From positions 1 through 64,000 of the forward strand of contig FREY01000015.1 of NCBI GenBank assembly GCA_900143635.1: a stretch of 64,000 bases of DNA. Reading direction: 5' to 3'. A program made the translations under genes and the position numbers. Shown here in pieces: positions 52,485 to 61,340 of this stretch. The DNA comes from Rhodobacteraceae bacterium Alg231-04 (GTDB lineage: Bacteria > Pseudomonadota > Alphaproteobacteria > Rhodobacterales > Rhodobacteraceae). The notes beneath the pieces were generated by a model that was given only the letters and a program-made list of their open reading frames with translations, did not search any database and was not told the DNA's origin. Each line of letters starts with the position of its first letter. The stretch's first letter is position 1.

Positions 52485-52963
52485 TGCCGCGCCGGAACAT
52501 GAAATGGGCGGTGGCTGCGGCAGCCCTCGCGGCAGCTGCCCTCGCGGCTGTTGTGTCCCTAAACAGGGGCGGCGGATCTGCCGAAGCCACGGGCGATCCC
52601 TCCCGCGGGTCTGTTCTTTACGCTGAAAACTGCGCGTCCTGTCACGGCAAAGACCTGGAGGGGCAGCCTGACTGGCGGTCGCCGGGTGAAGAAGGTGTTC
52701 TTCCCGCTCCTCCGCATGATCGCACAGGCCATACGTGGCATCACGGCGACGGGATGCTCTTCGAGTACACCAAGCTGGGCGGTCAGGAGGCTCTGGAGCA
52801 AATGGGCGTAACCGGCGTGGCCAGTGGAATGCCCGGATATGCCGGCATCCTTACCGATCAGGAAATCTGGGACATTCTGGCATTCATCAAGGCGAGCTGG
52901 CCGGAGCGGGAGCAAGAGCTCCAGCGGCAGCGCACCCTGTCCGAACAATTGAAGGAGAATTGA
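52484..52963 (+). CDS. Membrane-anchored cytochrome c
   Basis: 159 residues from ATG 52484, which overlaps the oxidase stop, so translation is coupled. One N-terminal helix (VAAAALAAAALAAVV) and one heme site CASCHGKDL. GMPGYAGIL offers a distal Met. C-terminal charged helix (EREQELQRQRTLSEQLKEN). Likely electron acceptor of the oxidase region. Confidence 0.85.
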   Translation: MPRRNMKWAVAAAALAAAALAAVVSLNRGGGSAEATGDPSRGSVLYAENCASCHGKDLEGQPDWRSPGEEGVLPAPPHDRTGHTWHHGDGMLFEYTKLGGQEALEQMGVTGVASGMPGYAGILTDQEIWDILAFIKASWPEREQELQRQRTLSEQLKEN

Positions 52964-52964
52964 A

Positions 52965-53693
52965 GTGAATAGAGTATTGGCAGGGCTGATGGCCATTTCG
53001 GTGTCGCTGGGCGCGCCGATGGCAGGTGCCGGTGAATTGTCAGAGACGGATGTCAAAAGGCTGGCTCTTGAGGCGATCCTGGAAAATCCGGAAATCGTCA
53101 TGCAAGCCGTTGAGATTCTGCGCCAACAGGAAGAGCAGGAAAAGGCTGCTGCGGCCAGCTCTGTCCTGAATGATCAGCGTGAGCTTCTTGAGCGTGATCC
53201 AAATGCGCCGGTCATTGGCAATCCCGAAGGCGACGTCACTATCGTCGAGTTCTTCGACTACAATTGCCCCTACTGCAAAAAGGCAGCGCCGGTGATCCAG
53301 GGGGTGATCGGAGAGGATGACGGGCTGCGGGTGGTCTACCGGGAGTGGCCGATCCTGGGTGAAGGATCCGTATTTGCCGCCCGTGCCGCCCTGGCCGCGC
53401 GTAAGCAAGGAAAGTACGAAGAATTCCATTGGGCACTCATGGACTTGAGAGGGCGTGCCAATGAAGCAACCGTGATGAAAGCTGCGCGGGAGCTTGGCCT
53501 TGATGAGGATCAGCTGCGCGCGGACATGAACGCACCTGAAGTTGACGCGCATATCAGCGTTTCAATGGAGTTGGCCAGCCAACTCGGTTTCAGCGGAACT
53601 CCCTCCTTCGTTATTGGTGATGCTCTCGCACCAGGGCTCATTCCGCAGGACGAACTCGAGCGCCTGGTCGAAAACGTGCGCAAAACGAGATGA
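52965..53693 (+). CDS. DsbA/ScsC-like thiol-disulfide protein
   Basis: 242 residues from GTG 52965 (AAGGAG upstream). Signal peptide, an N-terminal helical segment (ALEAILENPEIVMQAVEIL) that in ScsC-type proteins drives oligomer formation, and a thioredoxin fold with FFDYNCPYCKKAAP and the cis-Pro loop FSGTPSFVIG. CPYC is the isomerase/oxidase motif. It is the natural client of the ScsB at 25143. Last gene of the cytochrome operon. Confidence 0.88.
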   Translation: MNRVLAGLMAISVSLGAPMAGAGELSETDVKRLALEAILENPEIVMQAVEILRQQEEQEKAAAASSVLNDQRELLERDPNAPVIGNPEGDVTIVEFFDYNCPYCKKAAPVIQGVIGEDDGLRVVYREWPILGEGSVFAARAALAARKQGKYEEFHWALMDLRGRANEATVMKAARELGLDEDQLRADMNAPEVDAHISVSMELASQLGFSGTPSFVIGDALAPGLIPQDELERLVENVRKTR

Positions 53694-53728
53694 GTGCCAG
53701 AATGTCCGGCGTCTCATCCCGTTCGGCT

Positions 53729-53926
53729 TCAGGAAACAGCTGCGTCGTAGCCTTCAGCTTTGAGCGCCGCGAGAATGCTGTCGATCGGGAGGGCGCTTTC
53801 GACGCTCACGGTACGTTTTTCCAGATCAAAGCCAAGCTGCGCCCCGGCATCCAGTGCGTTAACGGCTTTTTCAATTGCCGCTTTGCAATGGCCGCAGCTC
53901 ATATCGGGTACATTAAGGACTGTCAT
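53729..53926 (-). CDS. copZ: Copper chaperone CopZ-like HMA protein
   Basis: 65 residues, single HMA domain with metal site DMSCGHCKAAI. It binds Cu(I) in the cytoplasm and delivers it to the CopA ATPase. Start ATG 53926 has AGGAG upstream. It is divergent from copA and has its own CueR-type promoter (53952-53982). Confidence 0.92.
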   Translation of the reverse strand: MTVLNVPDMSCGHCKAAIEKAVNALDAGAQLGFDLEKRTVSVESALPIDSILAALKAEGYDAAVS

Positions 53927-53951
53927 GATGATCTCCTGTTCAACTTGAGTT

Positions 53952-53982
53952 TGGCTAAAGTGTTCCAGCACTGGAAGGTCAA
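53952..53982 (-). promoter_or_regulatory. CueR-type promoter/operator for copZ
   Basis: Read leftward: -35 TTGACC (53977-53982), 19-bp spacer TTCCAGTGCTGGAACACTT (53958-53976), -10 TAGCCA (53952-53957). TTCCAG...CTGGAA is a dyad in the place where CueR binds. Closely matches known copA promoters. Confidence 0.8.
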
Positions 53983-54044
53983 GCGGCAATTCTCCCGTGG
54001 ATGTCCTTTTCTTCACTGGCGGCCAGAAAGTTGGTGGGCGGCTA

Positions 54045-54075
54045 TTGACCCTCCACTTACTGGAACCCCTATGTG
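54045..54075 (+). promoter_or_regulatory. CueR-type promoter/operator for copA
   Basis: -35 TTGACC (54045-54050), 19-bp spacer CTCCACTTACTGGAACCCC (54051-54069), -10 TATGTG (54070-54075). The half sites CTCC and GGAA are spaced as in the E. coli copA promoter. The GTG at 54073 lies in the -10, so copA must start downstream, at 54106. Confidence 0.8.
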
Positions 54076-54105
54076 TTCTCTCAACAGATAATTGTTGGTG
54101 ATGAC

Positions 54106-56619
54106 ATGGCAGAGAATGAACAGATACGATTCCAAGTCGAAGGCATGAGCTGCGCATCCTGTGTTGGGCGCGTTGAACGGGCGTTGAATTCGGCTCCGGG
54201 CGTGCGCTCGGCCACGGTGAATTTGGCGAACGAAAGCGCACAAATAGGCTTTGCGGCACCGGCCACGCATGCCTTGCTCGCTGAGGTGCTGCAGGATGCC
54301 GGATACCCTGCACGGACCGAAGAGGTTGTTCTGGATGTGGAGGACATGTCCTGCGCCTCCTGCGTCGGCCGGGTAGAACGTGCCTTGAAATCCGCGCCGG
54401 GCGTTATCGACGCCGCAGTCAATCTCGCCGCCGAAACGGCGTCTGTGCGCTATGCAGCCGGGGCAACGACGCCCGCGGCTGTTGCAGCGGCAGCATCGGA
54501 TGCGGGCTACCCGGCTCAGGTTCGCTCCAGTGCCAATCTCGCCGGCCAGTCCGACAGAAAGGCGGACGAAATCCGCCAGCTTGCCCGGCGCACGACCTTT
54601 GCCGCTTTGCTGACCTTACCGGTGTTCGTAATTGAAATGGGTGCTCACGTAATTCCGGGCATGCACGGCCTGATCGCCGGAACCATCGGGATGCAAGCAA
54701 GCCATTACCTGCAGTTCCTGCTGACAACGGGTGTTCTCCTTGGCCCTGGCCTTCAGTTCTACACCAAGGGTTTTCCTGCGCTCGCCAAAGGCGCACCCGA
54801 CATGAATTCGCTTGTTGCCCTTGGCACATCTGCGGCCTACGGGTTCTCGCTGATCTCGACATTTGCACCAAAAATCCTGCCGGAAGGTACGGCCAACGTC
54901 TACTTTGAAGCCGCGGCAGTGATCGTGGTGCTCATCCTGCTGGGCCGGTTCCTGGAGGCTCGTGCCAAGGGCCGCACCGGTGAAGCGATCCGCAAACTTG
55001 CCGGACTGCAGGCAAAAACCGCGCGGGTTGAGAAAAATGGCGCTATTGCCGAGTTGCCGATCGACGAAATTCTTGCAGGCGACATCATCCATGTCCGGCC
55101 TGGCGAAAAAATCCCTGTGGATGGCTCGGTTCTGACCGGTGCATCTTATGTGGACGAAAGCATGATCACCGGAGAGCCCGTTCCTGTCGAGAAAACCGAA
55201 GAGACGGAAGTGGTCGGCGGTACGGTGAACGGCACTGGTGCACTGACTTTCCGTGCGGAAAAAGTCGGGGCGGACACGATGCTGGCCCAAATCATTCAGA
55301 TGGTCGAACAAGCGCAAGGAGCCAAGCTTCCCATTCAGGGGCAGGTCGACCGTATTACGCTGTGGTTTGTCCCGGCGGTGATGGCCGTGGCAGCATTGAC
55401 GGTCGCCGTATGGTTCCTGTTCGGACCTGACCCCGCACTGGGACTTGCCCTTGTTGCTGGCGTGGCAGTTCTGATTATTGCCTGCCCCTGCGCAATGGGT
55501 CTGGCGACACCGACCTCGATCATGGTCGGCACCGGCCGAGCGGCGGAAATGGGTGTTTTGTTCCGCAAGGGTGATGCCCTGCAGATGCTGCAGGAAAGCA
55601 CGGTGGTGGCGCTGGACAAGACAGGCACGCTGACAGCCGGGCGCCCGGAACTGACGGACCTGATACCGGCTGCAGGCTTTGAGCGCGACGAAGTATTGCG
55701 CCTGGTGGCCGCAGTAGAGGCAAATTCGGAGCATCCCATCGCCGAGGCTATCGTCCGGGCAGCGGAGGCCAAGGAGCTGGATCTGCCGTCTCCGGAAGGG
55801 TTCACCTCGATCACAGGTTTCGGCGTGCAGGCAACGGTGGACGGGCGCCTGGTGCGTGTCGGAGCAGACCGGCTGATGGCGCGTGAGGAAATAGATACCG
55901 GCGACCTGTCCGGGCACAGCGCTGCCCTCGCCGAAAAGGGCAAGACACCGCTCTATGCAGCGGTTGATGGCCGGATCGCGGCGGTGATTGCGGTGGCAGA
56001 CCCAATTAAACCGACAACCCCTGCGGCAATTGATGCTCTGCACGGCCTTGGGCTGAAAGTGACAATGATCACTGGTGACAATCGGGTCACGGCTCAGGCG
56101 ATCGCCAAGGAGCTTGGCATCGACGATGTGGCAGCCGAGGTCTTGCCCGAAGGCAAGGTTGCGGCACTGGAAACGCTGCATGCCGGGGGGGGCAAGATCG
56201 CCTTTGTCGGCGACGGCATCAATGACGCCCCTGCATTGGCAGCTGCGGATGTCGGCATCGCCATTGGCACAGGCACCGATGTGGCGATCGAAGCTGCTGA
56301 TGTTGTCCTGATGTCAGGTGATCTGAACGGTGTCGTGAATGCCTTCGGCATCAGTCAGCGCACGATGCGGAATATCCGGCAGAACCTGTTCTGGGCATTC
56401 AGCTACAACACCCTGCTGATTCCGGTGGCTGCCGGGGTGCTCTACCCCTTCGGCGGGCCTCTGCTGTCGCCGGTGCTGGCGGCCGGGGCAATGGCACTTT
56501 CCAGCGTCTTCGTGCTGTCAAATGCGCTGCGGTTGCGCTGGGTGAAGCCCGCCGGAAGCACCCGCCATCAACAAACACAAAGTCCGGATGCCGTGCTGCA
56601 CTCTGCACCGGCTGAGTAG
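54106..56619 (+). CDS. copA: Copper-exporting P1B-type ATPase CopA
   Basis: 837 residues. Two N-terminal HMA domains (GMSCASC and DMSCASC), CPC motif [32 protein letters not shown] and [12 protein letters not shown] in helix 7 (FSYNTLLIP) and MALSS in helix 8 mark Cu(I) selectivity. It pumps copper to the periplasm. ATG 54106 is chosen because the promoter -10 covers earlier starts. Followed after 16 bases by cueR, so the regulator is copper-induced too. Confidence 0.96.
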   Translation: MAENEQIRFQVEGMSCASCVGRVERALNSAPGVRSATVNLANESAQIGFAAPATHALLAEVLQDAGYPARTEEVVLDVEDMSCASCVGRVERALKSAPGVIDAAVNLAAETASVRYAAGATTPAAVAAAASDAGYPAQVRSSANLAGQSDRKADEIRQLARRTTFAALLTLPVFVIEMGAHVIPGMHGLIAGTIGMQASHYLQFLLTTGVLLGPGLQFYTKGFPALAKGAPDMNSLVALGTSAAYGFSLISTFAPKILPEGTANVYFEAAAVIVVLILLGRFLEARAKGRTGEAIRKLAGLQAKTARVEKNGAIAELPIDEILAGDIIHVRPGEKIPVDGSVLTGASYVDESMITGEPVPVEKTEETEVVGGTVNGTGALTFRAEKVGADTMLAQIIQMVEQAQGAKLPIQGQVDRITLWFVPAVMAVAALTVAVWFLFGPDPALGLALVAGVAVLIIACPCAMGLATPTSIMVGTGRAAEMGVLFRKGDALQMLQESTVVALDKTGTLTAGRPELTDLIPAAGFERDEVLRLVAAVEANSEHPIAEAIVRAAEAKELDLPSPEGFTSITGFGVQATVDGRLVRVGADRLMAREEIDTGDLSGHSAALAEKGKTPLYAAVDGRIAAVIAVADPIKPTTPAAIDALHGLGLKVTMITGDNRVTAQAIAKELGIDDVAAEVLPEGKVAALETLHAGGGKIAFVGDGINDAPALAAADVGIAIGTGTDVAIEAADVVLMSGDLNGVVNAFGISQRTMRNIRQNLFWAFSYNTLLIPVAAGVLYPFGGPLLSPVLAAGAMALSSVFVLSNALRLRWVKPAGSTRHQQTQSPDAVLHSAPAE

Positions 56620-56635
56620 AAGAAGGAGAATTGCA

Positions 56636-57022
56636 ATGAATATCGGAGATGTTGCAGAGCGTTCGGGGCTCCCCTCGAAGACGATCCGATACTACGAGGA
56701 TATCGGGTTTATCAAGCCCAAGCGGAGCCCGAACGGCTATCGCCATTTCGAGGAGCGCGAGCTGCACAAGTTGGCCTTTATCGGCCGGGCCCGGTCGCTG
56801 GGCTTTACCATCGAGGATTGCCGCACATTGCTGGCGTTATACGAGGATAAAGACCGCGCCAGCGCCGATGTGAAGGAAATTGCGAGGCAGAATCTGAAAG
56901 AGATAGATGCGAAGATCGCGGATCTAAAAGCCATGCGGGTGACCCTTTCCCATCTGGTCGACGAATGCGCCGGGGATCATCGCCCGGATTGCCCGATCCT
57001 GAAGGATCTCGGCCGAGTGTAA
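56636..57022 (+). CDS. cueR: Copper-responsive regulator CueR
   Basis: 128 residues from ATG 56636 (AAGGAGAA upstream). HTH NIGDVAERSGLPSKTIRYYE. Two cysteines eight residues apart (ECAGDHRPDCPIL) are the Cu(I) ligands, and a Ser in RASADV stands where MerR has its first cysteine, as in CueR. It is the only CueR in the window and the likely regulator of five CueR-type promoters. Confidence 0.93.
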   Translation: MNIGDVAERSGLPSKTIRYYEDIGFIKPKRSPNGYRHFEERELHKLAFIGRARSLGFTIEDCRTLLALYEDKDRASADVKEIARQNLKEIDAKIADLKAMRVTLSHLVDECAGDHRPDCPILKDLGRV

Positions 57023-57056
57023 GGCATCCGAGCCTTTCACCATTGGGATAGTTCGT

Positions 57057-57069
57057 GGCACGATGTGCC
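57057..57069. terminator. Weak hairpin between convergent cueR and the sensor kinase
   Basis: GGCAC (57057-57061) pairs with GTGCC (57065-57069) around a three-base loop, in the 93-base gap between two convergent stops. Only two Ts follow, so it is at most a weak terminator. Confidence 0.28.
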
Positions 57070-57115
57070 TTACTACGCGCCCGAGAACTTCGGTTAAATC
57101 ATCAGCACCGAGTTC

Positions 57116-58513
57116 TCAGGCTTCCTCAAGGGAGACGGGCAGCGTTATCTGCGCGCAAAGCCCGCCGGACTCCGCGTTGACAAGGGATATGTTCCCGCCA
57201 TGTGACTGAATGATGGTGCGGGCGATCGACAACCCCAGACCCGCTCCGCCGGTTTCGCGGGAGCGCGAGGTCTCCAGTCGCACGAACGGATCAAACACCG
57301 CATCCAGCATGTGCTCGGGAATGCCAGGACCCCGGTCCAGAACTGAAATGATCGCTTCCTCTTCGGAGCGCGTGACCGTGACGTCGGCGCTATCACCGTA
57401 GCGGCAGGCATTTTCAAGTATGTTGCGCAAGGCCCGTTTCAACAGCAAGGGCCGTATGGTGACGACCGGATTGTCGGCGACCGAGACCGCAATCAAGTTG
57501 CCGGCATGGGACAGGTCATTGGCAACACCGCTCACGAAGTCGCCAAGATGGGTATCGGTCGAAGGTTCACGGGTGGCAACGCCTTTGGCAAAGGACAGGG
57601 TCGAGTCGACCATGTCCTGCATTTCCTCGATGGTTTCGATCAGATGGGTTCGGGTTTCTTCATCCTCGACCAGTTCGGCGCGCACGCGCAACCCGGTCAG
57701 GGGCGAACGCAAATCGTGCCCCAGCGCCCCGAGCAGACGGGTACGGTCCGACAAATAGCGGGTCAGACGGTCGCGCATATGGTTGAACGCCTCAGTCAGA
57801 TTCCGCACCTCGGTCGGACCGAAAACGGCGAGCTCTTCGACCTCCTCGCCCCGGCCGAACCTGTCGGCGGCTTGGGAAAGCCGCCGTAGCGGGCCGGTCA
57901 ACCGGGTGAGCAGGAACCAGATGGCGGCAACCAGGATCAGCGTCGCGGTCAGGCCGAAGCTGACGAAGGACATCCACGGCCATTGCAAGGGCGGGCTGTG
58001 AAACCGGGTGTCCACGTTCAGCCATTTTTGCGAAGCAAGCTCGATCGACAGTTGCATTTCCACCGCCGAAATCCGGTCGTGCATCATTGCCATGTGCATT
58101 TCGGCCATCGTTGAAGGCACCCCTTCGACCGGCAGCATGTCCGCCGTGAATTCGTGCAGTTCGACCCTGATTTGCCGCGCGGCGTCTCCCGGCAGCAAAC
58201 CGCGGATGTTGTCAGCGACCATGCCGCCGACATCATGTCCGGTGTGATCCACGCTTGGACCATCCGAAAGGTAAAATTGCACCAGCGGCGAGCTCGCGGC
58301 GCGCAGAATCGGCTGGTGCAGTTCAGGTGGCGTTTCCTCGATCAGCCGCGCGATATTTGCTGCGCGGCCGGCGGTTTCGAGCCCCAGCGCCATGTGCACG
58401 GCCATGGTCCGCTCATCCACGAACAGCCACAGGCTGACCAGTTGCGCTGTGGCAAGAGCCGCAATGATCAGCAGGATCAGCTGCCCGCGCAGGCTGTTCA
58501 GAAAAACTTTCAT
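57116..58513 (-). CDS. Sensor histidine kinase
   Basis: 465 residues. Two membrane helices (about residues 9-32 and 178-202) flank a periplasmic domain; then HAMP, a HisKA domain with GHDLRSPLTGLR (phosphorylated His), and an ATPase domain with NILENACRYG, DRGPGIPE and GAGLGLSIA. The periplasmic part contains MAEMHMAMMHDR, which could bind copper or silver. Its start overlaps the response regulator stop (ATGA), so they form a two-component system. Confidence 0.93.
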   Translation of the reverse strand: MKVFLNSLRGQLILLIIAALATAQLVSLWLFVDERTMAVHMALGLETAGRAANIARLIEETPPELHQPILRAASSPLVQFYLSDGPSVDHTGHDVGGMVADNIRGLLPGDAARQIRVELHEFTADMLPVEGVPSTMAEMHMAMMHDRISAVEMQLSIELASQKWLNVDTRFHSPPLQWPWMSFVSFGLTATLILVAAIWFLLTRLTGPLRRLSQAADRFGRGEEVEELAVFGPTEVRNLTEAFNHMRDRLTRYLSDRTRLLGALGHDLRSPLTGLRVRAELVEDEETRTHLIETIEEMQDMVDSTLSFAKGVATREPSTDTHLGDFVSGVANDLSHAGNLIAVSVADNPVVTIRPLLLKRALRNILENACRYGDSADVTVTRSEEEAIISVLDRGPGIPEHMLDAVFDPFVRLETSRSRETGGAGLGLSIARTIIQSHGGNISLVNAESGGLCAQITLPVSLEEA

Positions 58514-59235
58514 CCGGCCAGCTCGTGAACGTCAACCGAAAGGCAATAGCCGCCGCCCCTGACGGTCGTGATGATGTGTGGTTTCGACGGGTCCTTTTCG
58601 ATCTTCCGCCGCAGGCGGCTGACCTGGTTGTCAATCGTCCGGTCGAACAGGTGCGGGCTGCGTCCGGCGGTGAGATCCAGCAATTCGTCACGGCTGAGAA
58701 CCATGCGCGGCCGTTGCAGAAACACAGCCAGCAACCGGAATTCGGCCGTAGTCAGTTCTTCCTCGGCGCCGCCCCCGGAGTTCAGGGAGCGCTTGTCGGT
58801 ATCAAGCACCCAGTCCGCGAAAGCGATCCGTTTTCCGGACAGCCCTCCCGCGGGCTGCTCGGGCGTGTCCGCCCGGCGCAGAATAGCCTTGATCCGTGCC
58901 AGCAGTTCGCGGGGGTTGAACGGTTTCGGCAGGTAGTCATCTGCCCCGATTTCAAGCCCGACGATGCGGTCTGTATCCTCGCCCAGGGCGGTCAGCATCA
59001 GGATCGGCGGCCCGCCTGCGGACGAGAGCCGACGGCAGACCGACAGCCCGTCTTCGCCCGGCATCATGATGTCGAGAATGATCAGGTCGAACCGCCCAGC
59101 TGCCAGCCTGGCGTCCATCTCGACGGCGTCGCGCGCTGCAGTAGCGCGCATCCCGTTCTTTTCCAGATAGCGGCTCACTGCGTCTCGGATTTCGCGGTGA
59201 TCATCGACGATAAGAATATGCGGTATCTCGGTCAT
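58510..59235 (-). CDS. OmpR-family response regulator
   Basis: 241 residues. Receiver domain with the phospho-accepting Asp in LIILDIMMPGEDGL and the acidic pair VDDHREI near the N-terminus; C-terminal winged helix (RSPHLFDRTIDNQVSRLRRK). It is probably activated by the overlapping sensor kinase and binds the repeats at 59277-59327, upstream of both its own gene and the divergent EF-hand gene. Confidence 0.94.
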   Translation of the reverse strand: MTEIPHILIVDDHREIRDAVSRYLEKNGMRATAARDAVEMDARLAAGRFDLIILDIMMPGEDGLSVCRRLSSAGGPPILMLTALGEDTDRIVGLEIGADDYLPKPFNPRELLARIKAILRRADTPEQPAGGLSGKRIAFADWVLDTDKRSLNSGGGAEEELTTAEFRLLAVFLQRPRMVLSRDELLDLTAGRSPHLFDRTIDNQVSRLRRKIEKDPSKPHIITTVRGGGYCLSVDVHELAG

Positions 59236-59276
59236 GCCAGATCATAGAACCGCTTGCCGCGCAATTCCCGGGTTTT

Positions 59277-59327
59277 TTGTATCGCTTTGTATCAGGCTGG
59301 GTGTTTGCGACAGAGCGATACAAAGCG
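59277..59327. promoter_or_regulatory. Likely response-regulator boxes
   Basis: TTTGTATC occurs twice at 10-bp spacing (59277-59284 area and 59286-59293), and the same 11 bases CGCTTTGTATC (59283-59293) recur inverted as GATACAAAGCG (59317-59327). Tandem 10-bp-spaced repeats are typical OmpR-family sites. They lie between the divergent regulator and EF-hand genes. Confidence 0.6.
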
Positions 59328-59403
59328 TTGGGGGCAGGGGGTGGTGGCGCGAGTTTCGATGAACATATGCTTGATATCGAAACAAAAACCACGAGGTAAA
59401 ATC

Positions 59404-60006
59404 ATGAAACGCAAGTTTGCTTTGGTCGTCGGAGTTCTGGCTGCGACGGGACTGGCGCTGCCGGCGCTGGCCGCAGGTCAGCATGGCAAGGGCGCCCAGA
59501 TGCAGGGCCAGCAAAGCATGATGCCAGGCATGGACCAGCAGGGCATGATGCAGGGCGCCCAAGGTGGTATGATGAGCGGACAGATGGGGCCGGGCATGAT
59601 GGGTGATCACGCCGGCATGATGCAGATGATGATGAAGATGCACGGCCATATGCGCGGAATGCATGGCCACGGCATGATGGGCGGCAAATGGCTCGCGGCA
59701 CTGGATGCAGATGAAGACGGCAAGCTGAGCCAGACCGAGATCACCGAGGGGCTGAAGGCGCGGATGGAGGCCCACGATGCCGACGGCGACGGAAATCTGT
59801 CGATCGACGAGTTCGAGGCTCTGCATTCTGGCATGATCCGGGAAACCATGGTGGACCGGTTCCAACATTTCGATGCCAATGGTGACGGTTCGGTGACGCA
59901 AGGCGAGATTGAGAAGGGTGCCAAACAGAAAGCGCGCAAGCATGGCATGAAGGCCGGTGTGGCGATGCCCGATTCTGATGCAACCGAGAAACAAACGGAC
60001 AATTGA
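59404..60006 (+). CDS. Secreted Met/His-rich EF-hand protein
   Basis: 200 residues. Signal peptide ending LPALAAGQ, then about 70 residues very rich in Met, Gly, Gln and His (GMMQGAQGGMMSGQMG, MHGHMRGMHGHGMM), then three EF-hand loops (DADEDGKLSQTEI, DADGDGNLSIDEF, DANGDGSVTQGEI). Calcium binding by the hands is expected; the Met/His part probably binds copper or silver in the periplasm. Likely controlled by the neighbouring two-component system. Confidence 0.82.
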   Translation: MKRKFALVVGVLAATGLALPALAAGQHGKGAQMQGQQSMMPGMDQQGMMQGAQGGMMSGQMGPGMMGDHAGMMQMMMKMHGHMRGMHGHGMMGGKWLAALDADEDGKLSQTEITEGLKARMEAHDADGDGNLSIDEFEALHSGMIRETMVDRFQHFDANGDGSVTQGEIEKGAKQKARKHGMKAGVAMPDSDATEKQTDN

Positions 60007-60068
60007 CGCGATGCCCGGGCCAAGCCATCAGGTCTGGCTCCGGGCTCTGATCCAAGGAGGATCACACG

Positions 60069-60179
60069 ATGATGGGATACGGTGTTGGAATGGGTTTCGG
60101 ACTCGTATGGATGTTGCTGATCGGTTTGCTTGTAGTCTTGGCGATCGTCGCCCTGGTCAAGTACATTGCCAACAAATAG
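60069..60179 (+). CDS. 36-residue membrane peptide
   Basis: ATG 60069 has a strong ribosome site (AAGGAGG at 60054-60060). The product MMGYGVGMGFGLVWMLL then a second hydrophobic half, ending ALVKYIANK, is a single membrane helix with a basic end. Too short for a function call. Between the EF-hand and DUF302 genes, same strand. Confidence 0.55.
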   Translation: MMGYGVGMGFGLVWMLLIGLLVVLAIVALVKYIANK

Positions 60180-60193
60180 GGTAGGGGAGCGAC

Positions 60194-60580
60194 ATGGGTT
60201 ACACTTTGACCCGAGTGATCAAAGACACCGAATTGATTGACCTGGATCCGCGCGTGCGCGAGGCGCTGGCCGAAAAGGGCTTCGGTGTGCTGACCGAGAT
60301 AGATGTCAGCCAAACGCTGAAACAGAAGATCGGCGCCGATCTGGCCCCCGATCGTGTCCTCGGCGCCTGCAACCCGCATATGGCCTATCAGGCGATCGGG
60401 ATCGAACCGCGTGTGGGCGCCATGCTGCCCTGCAACGTGATCCTGCGCCAGATCGGTCCTGACGTCGAGGTCAGCTCCATTGACCCGGTCGCTTCGATGC
60501 AGGCCATCGACAATGCCGAACTGAAGGCGGTGGCTGGCGAGGTGCGCGACATGCTGCGCGCGGTGATCGAAACGGTGTAG
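60194..60580 (+). CDS. DUF302 protein
   Basis: 128 residues, the full length of a DUF302 domain. Pattern LAEKGFGVLTEIDVSQTLKQKIG, then VLGACNPHMAYQAI, and MLPCNVILRQ are typical for the family; the two cysteines (GAC-NPH and LPCNV) may bind a metal. Function of the family is unknown; it is frequent in redox and metal operons. AGGGGAG precedes the ATG. Confidence 0.85.
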   Translation: MGYTLTRVIKDTELIDLDPRVREALAEKGFGVLTEIDVSQTLKQKIGADLAPDRVLGACNPHMAYQAIGIEPRVGAMLPCNVILRQIGPDVEVSSIDPVASMQAIDNAELKAVAGEVRDMLRAVIETV

Positions 60581-60596
60581 GCCGGAAGGAGGACGC

Positions 60597-61313
60597 ATTC
60601 TGGAAAGGAACCGGACATCATGGCTTGTGGTTCTCGCCGTTCTGACGGTGCTGGCCGTGGCTTTGTGGATCTGGCTTTCCGGCACCGGCTTTGCCGGCCC
60701 CTCGCGCGAAACGGTCGCGGTCTGGGTCGAGCGGGCCGGGCCCTTCGGGCCGCTGCTGGTGATCGGGCTGATGATGGCGGCGGTCGTCGCCAGCCCGGTC
60801 CCGAGCGCCCCCATCGCCGTTGCTGCCGGTGCCGCCTATGGGCACATTCTGGGTACTGTGCTGGTGGCCCTTGGGGCGGAACTGGGGGCGATGCTGGCCT
60901 TTCTGATCGCACGGAAACTGGGGCATGACGCTCTGAGCAAGAGGTTCGGAGACAAGTTGGACATGGGATTGCTGGGCTCGCAGAACGTGTTGATGCTGAC
61001 CGTCTTCGCCAGTCGCCTGCTGCCTTTCGTTTCCTTCGACATGATGAGCTATGCCGTCGGCCTGACCCGGCTGCGACTGTGGCGCTTCGCCCTGGCGACA
61101 TTCGCCGGAATCCTGCCGGCCAGTTTCGTCCTGGCTCATCTGGGCGGCGAGATCGCCGGGGCCGGGGCGGGTGGCGCCAGTTTGGCCGTTTTCGGGCTGG
61201 GCTTGCTGACCGGAGTGCCGTTGCTCTGGCTGGCATGGAAGCGAAATGGGCGGGGCAAGCACTCTGACCCGGGACTTGAGCAAGATCAACGCGGAGAAAC
61301 GGGATTCCGCTAA
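60597..61313 (+). CDS. TVP38/TMEM64 (VTT domain) membrane protein
   Basis: About 228-238 residues, five or six membrane helices, with the VTT (DedA-like) pattern VVASPVPSAPIAVAAGAAYG and FASRLLPFVSFDMMSYAVG. The start is unclear: an obvious Shine-Dalgarno AAGGAGG (60586-60592) is followed by ATT at 60597 in frame, then CTG; the first standard codon is GTG at 60627, 35 bases away. The reading LERNRTSWLVVLAVL before 60627 looks natural. Role in membrane lipid or ion transport is only a family-level guess. Confidence 0.75.
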   Translation: MLERNRTSWLVVLAVLTVLAVALWIWLSGTGFAGPSRETVAVWVERAGPFGPLLVIGLMMAAVVASPVPSAPIAVAAGAAYGHILGTVLVALGAELGAMLAFLIARKLGHDALSKRFGDKLDMGLLGSQNVLMLTVFASRLLPFVSFDMMSYAVGLTRLRLWRFALATFAGILPASFVLAHLGGEIAGAGAGGASLAVFGLGLLTGVPLLWLAWKRNGRGKHSDPGLEQDQRGETGFR

Positions 61314-61340
61314 ACTGTTACAAAAGCGAGGAAACCATCA

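Noticed and set aside
53690..54091. 133-codon plus-strand frame over copZ
   Set aside because: Overlaps copZ and both CueR-type promoters; low-quality protein.
54616..56181. 521-codon open frame on the minus strand inside copA
   Set aside because: Antisense shadow; composition rich in Arg, His and Gln and no motif, while the plus strand codes for CopA.
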